NCBI RefSeq assembly: GCF_013376105.1
Contig: NZ_JAAMFM010000001.1
Location: forward strand, 301,822-365,821
DNA from: Arthrobacter wenxiniae
GTDB lineage: Bacteria > Actinomycetota > Actinomycetes > Actinomycetales > Micrococcaceae
Reading direction: 5' to 3'
Length of the DNA: 64,000 bases
The position numbers were made by a program, and so were the translations under genes. The notes under the pieces are model-generated. The model worked only from the letters and a program-made list of their open reading frames with translations, made no database searches and had not been told where the DNA came from. Numbering within the stretch: the first letter of the stretch is position 1; each line of letters opens with the position of its first letter. Shown here in pieces: positions 1 through 8,424 of this stretch.

Positions 1-1242
1 AGCTTTTCCGACGACGACGGCGCCACCTGGGAACACCGCCGCCTCACCCCCATGCTCAAACGTGCGGGCATCACCGGCCTGTTTGCCGCCGCCGGCGCCG
101 GCATCCAGATCCACACCGGGCCCTTCGAAGGCCGCCTGGTCCAGCAGTTCGTGGTTCTCCACAGGGGCGGCATCAAGGCGGCGAGCGCGTACAGCGACGA
201 CCACGGCGGGACGTGGACCCTGGGTGAATTCGTCCCCACCGCCGGCCAGACGAGCGCCAACGAAAACAAGGCCGCCGCCCTCGCCGACGGCACCCTGCTG
301 CTGCACTCGCGCGCCACCCCGCACCGGCTCACCGCGCTCTCCACGGATGGCGGCCACAGCTACACCCCCGCCCTGCCGCACCCGGAGCTGCCGGACCCCA
401 GCGACAACGGCTCCCTGGCCCGCTTCGACGGCCTCCCCAACGTCACCGGCCTGACCACGCCGGAAACGCAAAACTGGCTCATCGCCACCCATAACCACGA
501 CTCCCAGCTCCGCCGCAACACCCTCCTCAAGCTCTCGCAGGACAACGGCGCAACGTGGCCCTTCGCCGTCGTGCTGTGCCCGGGGAGTTCGGAATACTCC
601 ACGGCGGCACGCCTCCCCGACGGCCGCGTCGGCGTGCTTTACGAGCGCCAGGGCTACCAGGAAATCGTGTTCACCACCGTCGAGCCGCGGGAACTCCTCG
701 CCTCACCGGCGGCAGCCCTGACGCACGACGGCGGCACCGCCTTCGCCGGCCGCCTCGCCCTGGACGTGGTGTTGCGTTCGGTCACGCCCGCGCGGCCGGC
801 CGTGTGGCGCAGCATTGGCGAAAGCCACACGCTGGCCCAGACCGACGGCGGCTGGGACGCATCCGCCTGGAAGGAGGTGGGGCAAGGCTACACGGCGGAG
901 GCGCCGCAGGTGCTCTCCAACCGCGCATCCCAGGACCTCAACTACGGGCCCGCCGCCCCGGGCCACCAGGCCGGGGACCTCCTGGCCTTCAGCGGCAGGG
1001 TGGAAAACCGGGGCGCCGCGGCGGCCGGCCTTGCGGTCCGGGTGGACGGTGCCGCGGTGGCGGGTGCGGAAGCGCTGGCCTCGGGCGCCAGCCTGGCGTT
1101 CACGGCGAACCACACCGTGACGGCTGCGGAGCTGGCCGCCGGGCGGGCCGAAGTGGTGTTCACCCTTGTCTCCGGTTCCGAGACAGCCGCCAGATCCTTC
1201 GCCTTCAACACGACCACCGGGGACGTCACCGAGTCCAGCTAG
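1..1242 (+). CDS. Sialidase-like (BNR/Asp-box) glycosidase, 5' truncated by the window edge
   Basis: The frame is open from base 1, so the N-terminus lies outside the window (413 codons visible). Asp-box-like repeats are readable: SDDDGATW at the edge, SDDHGGTW near residue 65, STDGGHSY near 115 and SQDNGATW near 179; these mark the blades of a six-bladed sialidase propeller. The NENKAAALADG stretch (about 86-96) resembles the conserved NE...L.DG segment of exo-alpha-sialidases, and VLYE (about 212-215) matches the family's Tyr-Glu nucleophile pair. The last 100 residues (NYGP... onward) look like an Ig/CARDB-type stalk domain. Likely secreted, but any signal peptide is off-window. The substrate, sialic acid or another glycan, is not settled by sequence alone. 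Confidence 0.8.
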   Translation, partial: SFSDDDGATWEHRRLTPMLKRAGITGLFAAAGAGIQIHTGPFEGRLVQQFVVLHRGGIKAASAYSDDHGGTWTLGEFVPTAGQTSANENKAAALADGTLLLHSRATPHRLTALSTDGGHSYTPALPHPELPDPSDNGSLARFDGLPNVTGLTTPETQNWLIATHNHDSQLRRNTLLKLSQDNGATWPFAVVLCPGSSEYSTAARLPDGRVGVLYERQGYQEIVFTTVEPRELLASPAAALTHDGGTAFAGRLALDVVLRSVTPARPAVWRSIGESHTLAQTDGGWDASAWKEVGQGYTAEAPQVLSNRASQDLNYGPAAPGHQAGDLLAFSGRVENRGAAAAGLAVRVDGAAVAGAEALASGASLAFTANHTVTAAELAAGRAEVVFTLVSGSETAARSFAFNTTTGDVTESS

Positions 1243-1757
1243 TGGTCCGGTCGGGGTTCCTGCAGGTCCTTCAGCGACCGGGCGATGGTGTGCCGGGCGT
1301 CGGCCGCGGCCTGGGCGGCCTTGAGCGTCTCGGCCGTGACGTTGAAGCCGGCAACCCGGGCCTGCAGCTGGGCCAGCTCGGCGGTCAGCATCGATTCCTG
1401 CTCGGCCAGGGCGTCACGCTGGGACACGAGGTCGCCGTATTGTTCGCCCATGATGGTGAGCCGGGCGCGGGCCGACCCTGCCGCCCCCGCATCACCGGCG
1501 GCCGCCGACGCCTGCGACTCGAGCGAGTCCATGGCCTTCCTGAGGTCCGCGGCCTGAAGGTCCAGGCGCTGCCGGCTGATCGAAACATCCGCCACGCCGC
1601 GGCGCATCCGGGAGAGCACGGCCAGCTGCTTGAGCTGCGCGGCGCCCAGGGTGAGCTGGCCGGCGTCGGACGGATCGGCGTCGCGCTTCACCGCGGCCTC
1701 CTTAACGGCGGCGGGCCTGCGCCGGAAGGCGCCGGAGAGCCTGCCAAGGATTCCCAT
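1239..1757 (-). CDS. PspA/IM30-like coiled-coil protein
   Basis: 172 residues, starting at an ATG six bases after the stop of the upstream membrane protein gene, so the two form an operon. The N-terminus is short and basic (MGILGRLSGAFRRRP), followed by long helical heptads. The segment with QRDALAEQESMLTAELAQL and VAGFNVTAETLKAAQAAADA (about 108-155) resembles the hairpin region of PspA/Vipp1 family proteins, where a Lys-x-Glu-x-Leu-Lys-Ala-type segment follows the long coiled coil. It is shorter than typical PspA (about 220 residues). PspA proteins bind stressed membranes; that role is inferred here. It overlaps the sialidase-like 3' end by four bases (convergent). It could equally be an unrelated coiled-coil protein. 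Confidence 0.6.
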   Translation of the reverse strand: MGILGRLSGAFRRRPAAVKEAAVKRDADPSDAGQLTLGAAQLKQLAVLSRMRRGVADVSISRQRLDLQAADLRKAMDSLESQASAAAGDAGAAGSARARLTIMGEQYGDLVSQRDALAEQESMLTAELAQLQARVAGFNVTAETLKAAQAAADARHTIARSLKDLQEPRPDH

Positions 1758-1763
1758 GGCGGA

Positions 1764-2339
1764 TCAGGATTCGCCAAGGTCCGTGTACGTGGCGGACCAG
1801 TTCTTCAGCATGGTGGCCTCGATTTCCAGCGTGCGCGTGAGGTCCTTGACGTCGACGTCGGTCATCGGCGCGGCGGCAGCGGCCAGGGCGCTGCGGATGC
1901 CGGTGGAGGTTTGGATGACCTGCGCGACCTGCCCGCCAAGCGTCTGGGCGTAGGCGGCCTGCACGGCCGGGTCCGGCTCCCTTTGCGCCACGAGCAGCTG
2001 GTTCTCCAGCACCGTGCCGGCCTGCCGGAGGGTGCCGAAGATGGAGTCCAGGTTGCCCGTGTACTGGCGCGTGCTTTGGGCCACGGCCAGGCTGCGCTGG
2101 GTGGCCTCGAGGGATTCCTGGAGCCGGATCCGCTGCTTCATGACGTCGCCCAGGGGACCGGCCGTGGACTGGGCCCGGACCTTGAAGGCGTTGCGCTTGG
2201 CGAGCTCGTACTTGGGCTTGGACTTGTTGACCAGGCTCAGGACGCCGCGGGAAATGAGCACGGCAAGCGTGACGCCCACGCCCACCACTACGGCGATGGC
2301 CACCAGGGCGATGATCAAGATAACGGTGCCAAAATCCAT
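1764..2339 (-). CDS. Membrane-anchored coiled-coil protein of unknown function
   Basis: 191 residues with one N-terminal membrane helix (about residues 4-30, rich in Ile/Val/Ala), then a basic linker with KSKPKYELAKRNAFKVRAQ and a long soluble, mostly helical region with few aromatic residues. No enzyme motif is visible and I do not recognise a named family. It is the first gene of a two-gene operon with the PspA-like protein, so a joint role at the membrane is plausible (inference). A divergent gene (YccF family) starts 141 bases away. Confidence 0.65.
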   Translation of the reverse strand: MDFGTVILIIALVAIAVVVGVGVTLAVLISRGVLSLVNKSKPKYELAKRNAFKVRAQSTAGPLGDVMKQRIRLQESLEATQRSLAVAQSTRQYTGNLDSIFGTLRQAGTVLENQLLVAQREPDPAVQAAYAQTLGGQVAQVIQTSTGIRSALAAAAAPMTDVDVKDLTRTLEIEATMLKNWSATYTDLGES

Positions 2340-2417
2340 GGCTTGTGCGTTCCTTAACTGTGCAGCGGGGAATCACGTTCGGTGCAAATCAGCGTAGCAC
2401 CGGCTGCGCGGCCAAAG

Positions 2418-2447
2418 ATCAGGGATCCGCTCAGGGTGATCCCTGAT
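2418..2447. repeat. 10-bp perfect inverted repeat between divergent genes
   Basis: ATCAGGGATC (2418-2427) and GATCCCTGAT (2438-2447) are exact reverse complements separated by 10 bases. The dyad lies between the divergent coiled-coil operon and the yccF-like gene, where a shared operator would be expected. A hairpin in a leader transcript is the alternative. Confidence 0.5.
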
Positions 2448-2480
2448 GCGTTCCCGCGCCCGCCGGGGCAGAATGGAAGC

Positions 2481-2882
2481 GTGAAGACAATCCTCAACAT
2501 CATCTGGCTGGTTTTTGGCGGCCTGTGGCTGGCGCTGGGCTATTTCCTGGCCGGCATCGTCTGCTGCGCCCTCATCATCACGATCCCGTGGGGGATCGCA
2601 TCCTTCCGGATCGCCGGTTACGCGCTGTGGCCGTTTGGCCGGACCGTGGTGGACAAGCCCGGCGGCACGGGCCTGGCCAGCACGCTCGGAAACGTCGTGT
2701 GGATCCTGGTGGCCGGCATCTGGATTGCGATCGGCCACGTCGCCACGGCCATCGCCATGGCGCTCACCATCATCGGAATCCCGCTGGCCATCGCCAACAT
2801 CAAGCTGATCCCGGTCTCCCTCATGCCCTTGGGCAAGCAGATTGTGCCGACCGGCCGGCCGTTTGCCGGTTCCTACCGGTAA
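2481..2882 (+). CDS. YccF domain-containing inner membrane protein
   Basis: 133 residues from a GTG at 2481. The upstream in-frame extension is rejected because it is Pro/Arg-rich and not family-like. The sequence shows duplicated YccF-type units: NIIWLVFGGLWLALGYF, then TIPWGIASFRIAGYALWPFG, then NVVWILVAGIWIAIGH and IGIPLAIANIKLIPVSLMPLG. The repeated IPxGIA/IPLAIAN and (W)PxG patterns are characteristic of the YccF family, whose function is unknown. Four hydrophobic segments predict a small integral membrane protein. No operon partner is evident; the aldo/keto reductase begins 75 bases later with its own -10-like box. Confidence 0.85.
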   Translation: MKTILNIIWLVFGGLWLALGYFLAGIVCCALIITIPWGIASFRIAGYALWPFGRTVVDKPGGTGLASTLGNVVWILVAGIWIAIGHVATAIAMALTIIGIPLAIANIKLIPVSLMPLGKQIVPTGRPFAGSYR

Positions 2883-2945
2883 TTTTCCCGCTCCCGGGGC
2901 CCCGGCGGGCATGGCGGCGGACGCTCCTGCGGACGTGGCGCGGTC

Positions 2946-2951
2946 TACGCT
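2946..2951 (+). promoter_or_regulatory. -10-like box TACGCT, leaderless position
   Basis: TACGCT ends six bases before the ATG of the aldo/keto reductase gene, with no Shine-Dalgarno sequence, so the transcript probably begins at the start codon (inference). Confidence 0.45.
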
Positions 2952-2957
2952 TGACCC

Positions 2958-3983
2958 ATGCACAAGATCCTGCTTGGAGACACTCTTGAAGTGGGCCCGC
3001 TGGGCTTTGGCGGCATGGCGCTCACCCCCGTTTATGGCAAGGTTGACCCGGCCGAGGCCCTGAAGACCCTGCACCACGCGGTGGACGTGGGCGTGACGTT
3101 CATTGACACGGCGAACATCTACGGCGCCGGCTCCAACGAGGAACTGATCGCCCGGCTGCTCAAAACGAGGCGGGGCGAGGTCCAGCTGGCCACCAAGTTT
3201 GCCCTGGTGGGCAGCCCGGCCACGGGCTATTCGGAGATCCGCGGCGACGCCGCCCACGTCAGGGAGTCCATCGACCAGTCGCTCCGGCGGCTCGGCACGG
3301 ACCATGTCGACCTCTACTACATGCACCGCCGCGACGTCCGCGTGCCCCTCGAGGAGACCGTCGGCGCCATGGCGGAGCTGGTGGCCGCCGGAAAGGTCCG
3401 CCACCTGGGCCTGTCCGAGGTCACGGCCGACGAACTCCGCTCCGCGCACGCGGTCCACCCCATCGCCGCGGTGCAAAGCGAATGGTCCATTTGGAGCCGC
3501 GACGTGGAAGCGCACGTTGTCCCGGCCGCCGCGGAGCTGGGGGTGGGCATGGTCCCCTACTCCCCCTTGGGCCGCGGCTTCCTCACCGGCACGGTCCACG
3601 CCCGGGACCTGGGCCCCGGCGACTTCCGCCACACCATCCCCCGCTTTGCCAGCGGCGCCATCGACGCCAACCAGGCCGTGGTCGACGCCGTCCGCCAGGT
3701 CGCGGAGGAACTCACCGGGGCCCTGGGCCGGGAGGCGACGCCGGCGCAGGTGGCCTTGGCGTGGCTGTACGCGCAGGGCCGCACCCTCCATGCCACGGTG
3801 GTGCCAATTCCCGGCACCCGCAGGGCCGCACGCATCGACGAGAACCTCGGCGCACTCGCCCTTGACCTCACCCCGGCGCAACTGGACGTGCTGGGCAAGG
3901 CGGCGGACGGTGTCGTCGGTTCCCGGGCGAAGGACCCCTCCTGGGTGTCGCAGGGCCGGGAGCAGCAGGCGCCGGGCGCGTAA
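2958..3983 (+). CDS. Aldo/keto reductase
   Basis: 341 residues. This NAD(P)H-dependent oxidoreductase family folds as a (beta/alpha)8 barrel. The N-terminus reads LGFGGMAL, and the catalytic tetrad is in place: Asp50 and Tyr55 in FIDTANIYG, Lys80 in LATKF and His123 in YYMHRRD. Family motifs AGKVRHLGLSE (about 145-155), AVQSEWSIW and PYSPLGRGFLTG follow, and the C-terminal VPIPGTRR is the cofactor phosphate-binding segment. The length is usual for the AKR13/YakC-like group. The substrate cannot be read from sequence. The stop codon TAA at 3981 also forms part of a -10-like box for the next gene. Confidence 0.93.
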   Translation: MHKILLGDTLEVGPLGFGGMALTPVYGKVDPAEALKTLHHAVDVGVTFIDTANIYGAGSNEELIARLLKTRRGEVQLATKFALVGSPATGYSEIRGDAAHVRESIDQSLRRLGTDHVDLYYMHRRDVRVPLEETVGAMAELVAAGKVRHLGLSEVTADELRSAHAVHPIAAVQSEWSIWSRDVEAHVVPAAAELGVGMVPYSPLGRGFLTGTVHARDLGPGDFRHTIPRFASGAIDANQAVVDAVRQVAEELTGALGREATPAQVALAWLYAQGRTLHATVVPIPGTRRAARIDENLGALALDLTPAQLDVLGKAADGVVGSRAKDPSWVSQGREQQAPGA

Positions 3984-3986
3984 GCT
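3981..3986 (+). promoter_or_regulatory. -10-like box TAAGCT, leaderless position
   Basis: TAAGCT sits six bases before the ATG at 3993 and overlaps the stop codon of the upstream reductase gene. Confidence 0.35.
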
Positions 3987-3992
3987 TGCCGT

Positions 3993-4226
3993 ATGCGTAA
4001 AAAAGCCGATTGGCTGGACATCACGGTCCAGTTCGCCAGTTTCGCGGCCATGTGCCTGGTGCTGTCGCTGGCCCGCTTCGGCCTGCCCCTGAAGATTGTG
4101 CTGGCGTTTGGCGTCTCGATCGCCATTTCCGGCGCCTGGGCGTACTACAAGAAGCAGGCGCGCAGGCGGAAGGCCGAGCCCAAGCGCGTGCACGTGTACA
4201 GCATCAGGAATGTGGACGAAAAATAG
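3993..4226 (+). CDS. Small two-helix membrane protein, unknown function
   Basis: 77 residues. Two hydrophobic segments (about 10-28 and 30-52) are followed by a strongly basic tail (YYKKQARRRKAEPKR) that should stay cytoplasmic. Its stop codon TAG overlaps the GTG start of the following hutD-like gene by one base, so the two are translationally coupled. It looks like a DUF4229-type small actinobacterial membrane protein, but I cannot confirm the family. Confidence 0.7.
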   Translation: MRKKADWLDITVQFASFAAMCLVLSLARFGLPLKIVLAFGVSIAISGAWAYYKKQARRRKAEPKRVHVYSIRNVDEK

Positions 4227-4837
4227 TGGAGATTGTTCGCTACGCCTCCCTCACGCCGGCGCCATGGGCCAACGGCGGCGGGACCACCCGCCAGATCGCG
4301 GCCGGCACCGCGGGCTCCATCACGCTCGGCTCCGGCGCCAAGGGCGATCCCTGGGACTGGCGCATCAGCATCGCCGAAGTGGCCAAGGCCGGCCCCTTCT
4401 CGGTGCTCCCCGGCATTGACCGGATCCTGACCATCATCGACGGCGACCTCATCGCCCTGACCGTTGACCGCACCGAACAAGCCCTGGAAAAGTTCCGCCC
4501 CTTCCGCTTCTCCGGCGATTCCAGCACCTCCGCCACCCTCCCCACAGGTTCCCTCATGGACCTGAACCTGATGACCCGCCGCGGCGTGTTCAAGGGCTAC
4601 GCCACCATCCTCGAGCTGTCCAGGAAGCGCCCGCACCCGTTATTTGCCGGCCAGTTCGCCGTGCTCCTGCAGGGCAGCGCGGACGTGGTCCAGGAAGGGA
4701 CGGACGGCTCCGGCAACCCCTCAGGCGCCCATGTCACCGACATCTTGGGCAGGTTCGACGCCGTGGCGGGCGCCAAAAACATGCCGCACCTATCCGGCCG
4801 CGGGTTCCTTGCCGTGCTGAGCGTCGACCCCGCCTGA
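4226..4837 (+). CDS. hutD: HutD/Ves family protein
   Basis: 203 residues from a GTG at 4226 that overlaps the previous stop. The family signature is clear: APWANGGGTTRQIA near the N-terminus, DWRISIAEVAKAGPFSVLPGIDR (cupin core, quoted as two adjoining motifs DWRISIAEVA and GPFSVLPGIDR), then MDLNLMTRRG. HutD/Ves proteins are bicupins linked genetically to histidine use or stress and have no proven reaction. No hut genes are adjacent. The last 48 bases overlap a convergent hypothetical gene on the opposite strand. Confidence 0.88.
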   Translation: MEIVRYASLTPAPWANGGGTTRQIAAGTAGSITLGSGAKGDPWDWRISIAEVAKAGPFSVLPGIDRILTIIDGDLIALTVDRTEQALEKFRPFRFSGDSSTSATLPTGSLMDLNLMTRRGVFKGYATILELSRKRPHPLFAGQFAVLLQGSADVVQEGTDGSGNPSGAHVTDILGRFDAVAGAKNMPHLSGRGFLAVLSVDPA

Positions 4838-5083
4838 CGCGGCGGCGGGCGCGTCGTGCCGTTGGGCAGTTTGAGGCGCCCTGGGCGCGTCGTCCTTCTC
4901 CCACACGACACGGATTTTAACGCCTCCGCGGGCCGTGTGGTCCACGTGGGACTTGATCTCCCCGGGCCGCGCGCCCATCTCGGCGATCTTGCGCTCGTAG
5001 CCCCTGACCAGATCGGCCAGTGACTCCTGCGTCCATTCGCCTTCGGGGACAAGTGTTGAAATTTCCACGTCGCCTGCAGCCAT
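4790..5083 (-). CDS. Small hypothetical protein
   Basis: 97 residues from an ATG at 5083 (MAAGDVEIST). The first 65 residues look like a real folded unit, with EWTQESLADLVRGYERKIAE (one amphipathic helix) and a charged strand-like segment ending GVKIRVVWEKDD. The tail is low-complexity Ala/Pro/Gln. No family is recognised. The 3' end overlaps hutD by 48 bases in convergent orientation, which is unusual; the true stop is the first in frame, so the overlap stands if the gene is real. Confidence 0.55.
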   Translation of the reverse strand: MAAGDVEISTLVPEGEWTQESLADLVRGYERKIAEMGARPGEIKSHVDHTARGGVKIRVVWEKDDAPRAPQTAQRHDAPAAASGGVDAQHGKEPAAG

Positions 5084-5207
5084 GGCCCTAGCTCCCGTCA
5101 ACAGATGCGCCAGCACGCGGGGCGCGGTGGCTGTTGAGTCCACGCTAAATCCTCGGGCGCGCGCGTGCAATAGTCTATGAACCACCATCACGTTCCAGGA
5201 GGCGGGC

Positions 5208-6356
5208 ATGGGATTTCCGGGGTTGGCCCTGATCTGCGTGGCCGCGCTGCTGGGGCCGCTGCTGGCCCTGCCGCGCCGCTGGCACGTGCCCGTGGTGGTG
5301 GGCGAGCTGCTGGCCGGCATCGTCCTGGGCCGCGCCGGGCTTGCCCTCGTGGACCCGGCCGAGCCGACCTTCACGTTCCTGGCGGACATGGGCTTTGCGC
5401 TGGTCATGTTCGTGGCCGGAACCCAGGTGCCCGTGCGGGACCGGCACATCCGCTCCGCGCTGGGCAGCGGGGCGCTGCGCCTTCTGGCGGTCGCCGCCGC
5501 GGCGGCCGCGGCGGGGATCGGACTCGCGGCATTGTTCGGCGGCGGCCACGCGGTCCTCTACGCCGTGCTGCTGGCATCCTCGTCCGCGGCCCTGGTGCTG
5601 CCGATCGTCGGCTCGCTGCGGCTGACCGGGCCCGGCGTCCTGGCCATGACCGCCCAGGTGGCCATCGCGGACACCCTGGCCATCGTCGCCCTGCCGCTGG
5701 CACTCAACCCGGCCACGGCCGGCAGGGCCGCGCTGGGCTCCCTGGCCGTCCTGGCCTGTTCCGGCGCCGTGTACTTCATCCTGCGCGGGGCGGACAGCTC
5801 CCGCGCCCGGCGGCGCATCCACCGCCTGTCCGAGGAGCGGAAATTTGCCCTGGAACTGCGCATCCAGCTCGCCATCCTGTTCGCGCTGGCCGGCCTGGCC
5901 GTCTGGAGCCACGTGTCGATCATGCTGGCAGGATTCGCGTTCGGCCTGGCGGTGTCGGCCGTGGGCGAGCCCCGGCGCCTCGCACACCAGCTGTTCGCCA
6001 TCACCGAGGGGTTCCTCGGCCCGCTGTTCTTCCTGTGGCTGGGCGCCTCCCTGAACCTGCACGAGCTTGCCGCCCACCCGGCCATGATCGTCCTCGGCCT
6101 TGCCCTGGGCGCTGCGGCCATTGCCGTTCACGCGCTCATGCGGCTCTTCGGGCTGCCCCTGCCGCTTGGCGTGCTGTCCGCCTCGCAGCTGGGCGTGCCC
6201 ATCGCCGCCGCGACCATCGGCCTGCACGAAAACCTGCTGGCACCGGGCGAACCCGCGGCCCTGATCCTGGGCGCCCTGGTCACGATCGCCGCCGCCACTG
6301 CCGCCTCGGGCGGGTTCGCCGCCACCGCTGCGGCACCCGCCCCTCCGCGGGGGTAG
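5208..6356 (+). CDS. CPA2-type cation/proton antiporter
   Basis: 382 residues with about 12 hydrophobic segments across the whole length. The ATG follows a strong ribosome binding site (AGGAGG with five bases before ATG). The KefB/Na+/H+ exchanger core is visible: VVVGELLAGIVLGRAGL, GFALVMFVAGTQV, LASSSAALVLPI, and the later ASQLGVPIAAATIGLH. It lacks a C-terminal TrkA-N domain, so any regulation must come from elsewhere. The ion (Na+ or K+) is undetermined. It is convergent with the DEAD-box helicase gene, with a strong hairpin between them. Confidence 0.88.
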   Translation: MGFPGLALICVAALLGPLLALPRRWHVPVVVGELLAGIVLGRAGLALVDPAEPTFTFLADMGFALVMFVAGTQVPVRDRHIRSALGSGALRLLAVAAAAAAAGIGLAALFGGGHAVLYAVLLASSSAALVLPIVGSLRLTGPGVLAMTAQVAIADTLAIVALPLALNPATAGRAALGSLAVLACSGAVYFILRGADSSRARRRIHRLSEERKFALELRIQLAILFALAGLAVWSHVSIMLAGFAFGLAVSAVGEPRRLAHQLFAITEGFLGPLFFLWLGASLNLHELAAHPAMIVLGLALGAAAIAVHALMRLFGLPLPLGVLSASQLGVPIAAATIGLHENLLAPGEPAALILGALVTIAAATAASGGFAATAAAPAPPRG

Positions 6357-6458
6357 GGCGCCAGCCCTCCGGAGCGGGAACACGGCAGTTCGACCGGCGC
6401 TTGCCGCCCAAAATTTGCAACATCGATCCCGCGCCGCACCCTGTGGCCCCTTAAAGTG

Positions 6459-6491
6459 CGACGCCGGCACCCACCCTGGGTGCCGGCGTCG
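6459..6491. terminator. Bidirectional terminator-like hairpin
   Basis: CGACGCCGGCACCCA (6459-6473) pairs perfectly with TGGGTGCCGGCGTCG (6477-6491) around a 3-base loop. It lies between the 3' ends of the convergent antiporter and helicase genes. There is no strong U tract on either side, as is common in high-GC actinobacteria. Confidence 0.7.
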
Positions 6492-6568
6492 TCCCCACCC
6501 GCTCCTAACCTCGTTCCCCGGTCAGGGAACCCTGCGGGCGTGGGCCCCTCGCGGTGGGGTGGCGCGGA

Positions 6569-8248
6569 TCAGCGCCCGCGGCGCTGGTTCGAGGCGGGTG
6601 CCGAGGCGCGGCGTGCGCCGCCGGCGCGGGCCGGGCGGCCGGAGCCACCGCTGGTGGCGTTGAAGCTGCCGCCGGACGTGCCGCCGGTGGTGGAGGACCA
6701 CACGGCGCCGGAGCCCGTGGAGCGGGGGGCGCTGCGGGGGGCGTCGTTGCGGTGCGTGGAGCCCTGCGGGGCGCGCTTGCCGCGGGCCACGTCGCCGTCG
6801 CGGGCGGGGCGGCCCTCGCCGGCGGCGCGGGCCGGGCGGCCGGAGCCACCGAAGCGGGCACCCTGCGGCTGGCCTTCGCGGCGCTCGGAACGGTTGCCCT
6901 CGGCGGGGGCGTCGGCAGACACACGGCCGCGCCCTCCGCGCCCGCCACGTCCCCCGGCGACGGGGGCGGCACCGCGCCGGGCGCGCTTGCGCTCGGCGTT
7001 GGCGCCCGTGGACTGGCCGGCACCCTGTGCCGGAGCCTTGGCTGCCAGCAGCGCGGCGCGGGTGCGGGGGTCAATCTTGCCGGCAACCTCGCCCACCAGA
7101 GCGGCCACGGACGGCGACGAGGCGGTGACGCGCTCAAAGTTCACGTCGACGCCCGCCGCCCGCATGAGCTTCTTGACGTCGCTCTGCTGCTCGGGGAGCG
7201 TCAGGGTGACCACCACGCCGTCGGACCCGGCGCGGGCCGTGCGGCCGGAACGGTGCAGGTACGCCTTGTGCTCCGTGGGCGGATCGACGTGGATGACCAG
7301 TTCAATGTCGTCGACGTGCACGCCGCGGGCGGCGACGTCGGTGGCCACCAGGACGCGGACGCCGCCGGTGGAGAACTCGGCCAGGTTCCTGTCGCGGGCG
7401 TTCTGCGAAAGGTTCCCGTGGAGGTCGACGGCGGGGATGCCGGCGTCGGTCAGGGTCTTGGCGAGCTTGCGGGCGTGGTGCTTGGTGCGCATGAACAGGA
7501 TGCGGCGCCCGGCACCCGAAGCCAGTTCCACGAGGACCTGCTTCTTGACGGTCTGGTCATTGACCACCAGGACGTGGTGCTCCATGGTGGACACGGCAGC
7601 CGTGGCCTCGTCCACCGAGTGCGTGAGCGGGTTGGAGAGGTAACGCTGGACGATCTTGTCCACGCCGTTGTCCAGGGTGGCGGAGAACAGCATGCGCTGG
7701 CCCTTGCTCGGGGTGGTGTCCAGCAGGCGCTTGACGACGGGCAGGAAGCCGAGGTCGGCCATGTGGTCGGCCTCGTCCAGGACCGTGATCTCCACGCTTT
7801 CCAGCGACACGATGCGCTGCTTCATGAGGTCCTCGAGGCGGCCCGGGCAGGCAATGACGATGTCCACGCCGGCGCGCAGCGCCTTTTCCTGGCGGGCCTG
7901 GGACACGCCGCCGTAGATGACGGTGGTGTTCAGGCCCATGGCCTTGGCCAGCGGCTCGATGGTGTTGTTCAGCTGGGTGGCCAGCTCGCGGGTCGGTGCC
8001 AGGACCAGGCCCATGGGGCGGCCGGGCTTGCGGAAGTAGGGCGCCTCGCGCTCGGCCAGGCGGGCCACAAGCGGGATGGCGAAGGCGATGGTCTTGCCGG
8101 AGCCGGTGCGGCCGCGGCCCAGGACGTCGCGGCCGGCCAGGGTGTCCGGCAGCGTCTTGACCTGGATGGGGAATGCTTCCTCAATGCCGTTGGAGGCAAG
8201 CGAGGCAACAATTTCCTTGGGCGCGCCAAGGGCAGCAAAAGTAGTCAT
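6569..8248 (-). CDS. DEAD-box RNA helicase
   Basis: 559 residues. All helicase motifs are readable: Q-motif Gln29, motif I GRTGSGKT (46-53), Ia PTRELA (85-90), Ib ACPGRL, II DEAD (158-161), III SAT (189-191), then the second RecA domain with VLVATDVAARGVHVD and HRSGRTARAG. The last 190 residues are low-complexity, rich in Gly/Arg/Ala with RGGRGGRGR, a typical RNA-binding tail of RhlE/CsdA-like enzymes. It probably unwinds structured RNA in ribosome assembly or mRNA decay. A leader of about 170 bases with repeated AATGCG motifs precedes the start, which suggests post-transcriptional control. Confidence 0.95.
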   Translation of the reverse strand: MTTFAALGAPKEIVASLASNGIEEAFPIQVKTLPDTLAGRDVLGRGRTGSGKTIAFAIPLVARLAEREAPYFRKPGRPMGLVLAPTRELATQLNNTIEPLAKAMGLNTTVIYGGVSQARQEKALRAGVDIVIACPGRLEDLMKQRIVSLESVEITVLDEADHMADLGFLPVVKRLLDTTPSKGQRMLFSATLDNGVDKIVQRYLSNPLTHSVDEATAAVSTMEHHVLVVNDQTVKKQVLVELASGAGRRILFMRTKHHARKLAKTLTDAGIPAVDLHGNLSQNARDRNLAEFSTGGVRVLVATDVAARGVHVDDIELVIHVDPPTEHKAYLHRSGRTARAGSDGVVVTLTLPEQQSDVKKLMRAAGVDVNFERVTASSPSVAALVGEVAGKIDPRTRAALLAAKAPAQGAGQSTGANAERKRARRGAAPVAGGRGGRGGRGRVSADAPAEGNRSERREGQPQGARFGGSGRPARAAGEGRPARDGDVARGKRAPQGSTHRNDAPRSAPRSTGSGAVWSSTTGGTSGGSFNATSGGSGRPARAGGARRASAPASNQRRGR

Positions 8249-8424
8249 GTAAAGAGGGAATCCTTCTAAAGGCGGTTCAACGGCCCACGATCAGTTTTGA
8301 CCGCGGGTTCGCCGATTCAATGCCAGAGCGTGTCAACCGCAGATGCTTTGCAGCAAATCCAATGCGGGACAAGTTGAATGCGTTCATCGACGCAGAATGC
8401 GCTGGAAACGCATTAAGTCCTCAC

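Noticed and set aside
555..2357. 600-codon open frame on the plus strand across the sialidase end and two minus-strand genes
   Set aside because: Arg/Gly/Pro-rich and runs through three better-supported genes.
2373..4193. 606-codon minus-strand frame opposite yccF and the aldo/keto reductase
   Set aside because: Shadow of the plus-strand genes, which have clear family motifs.
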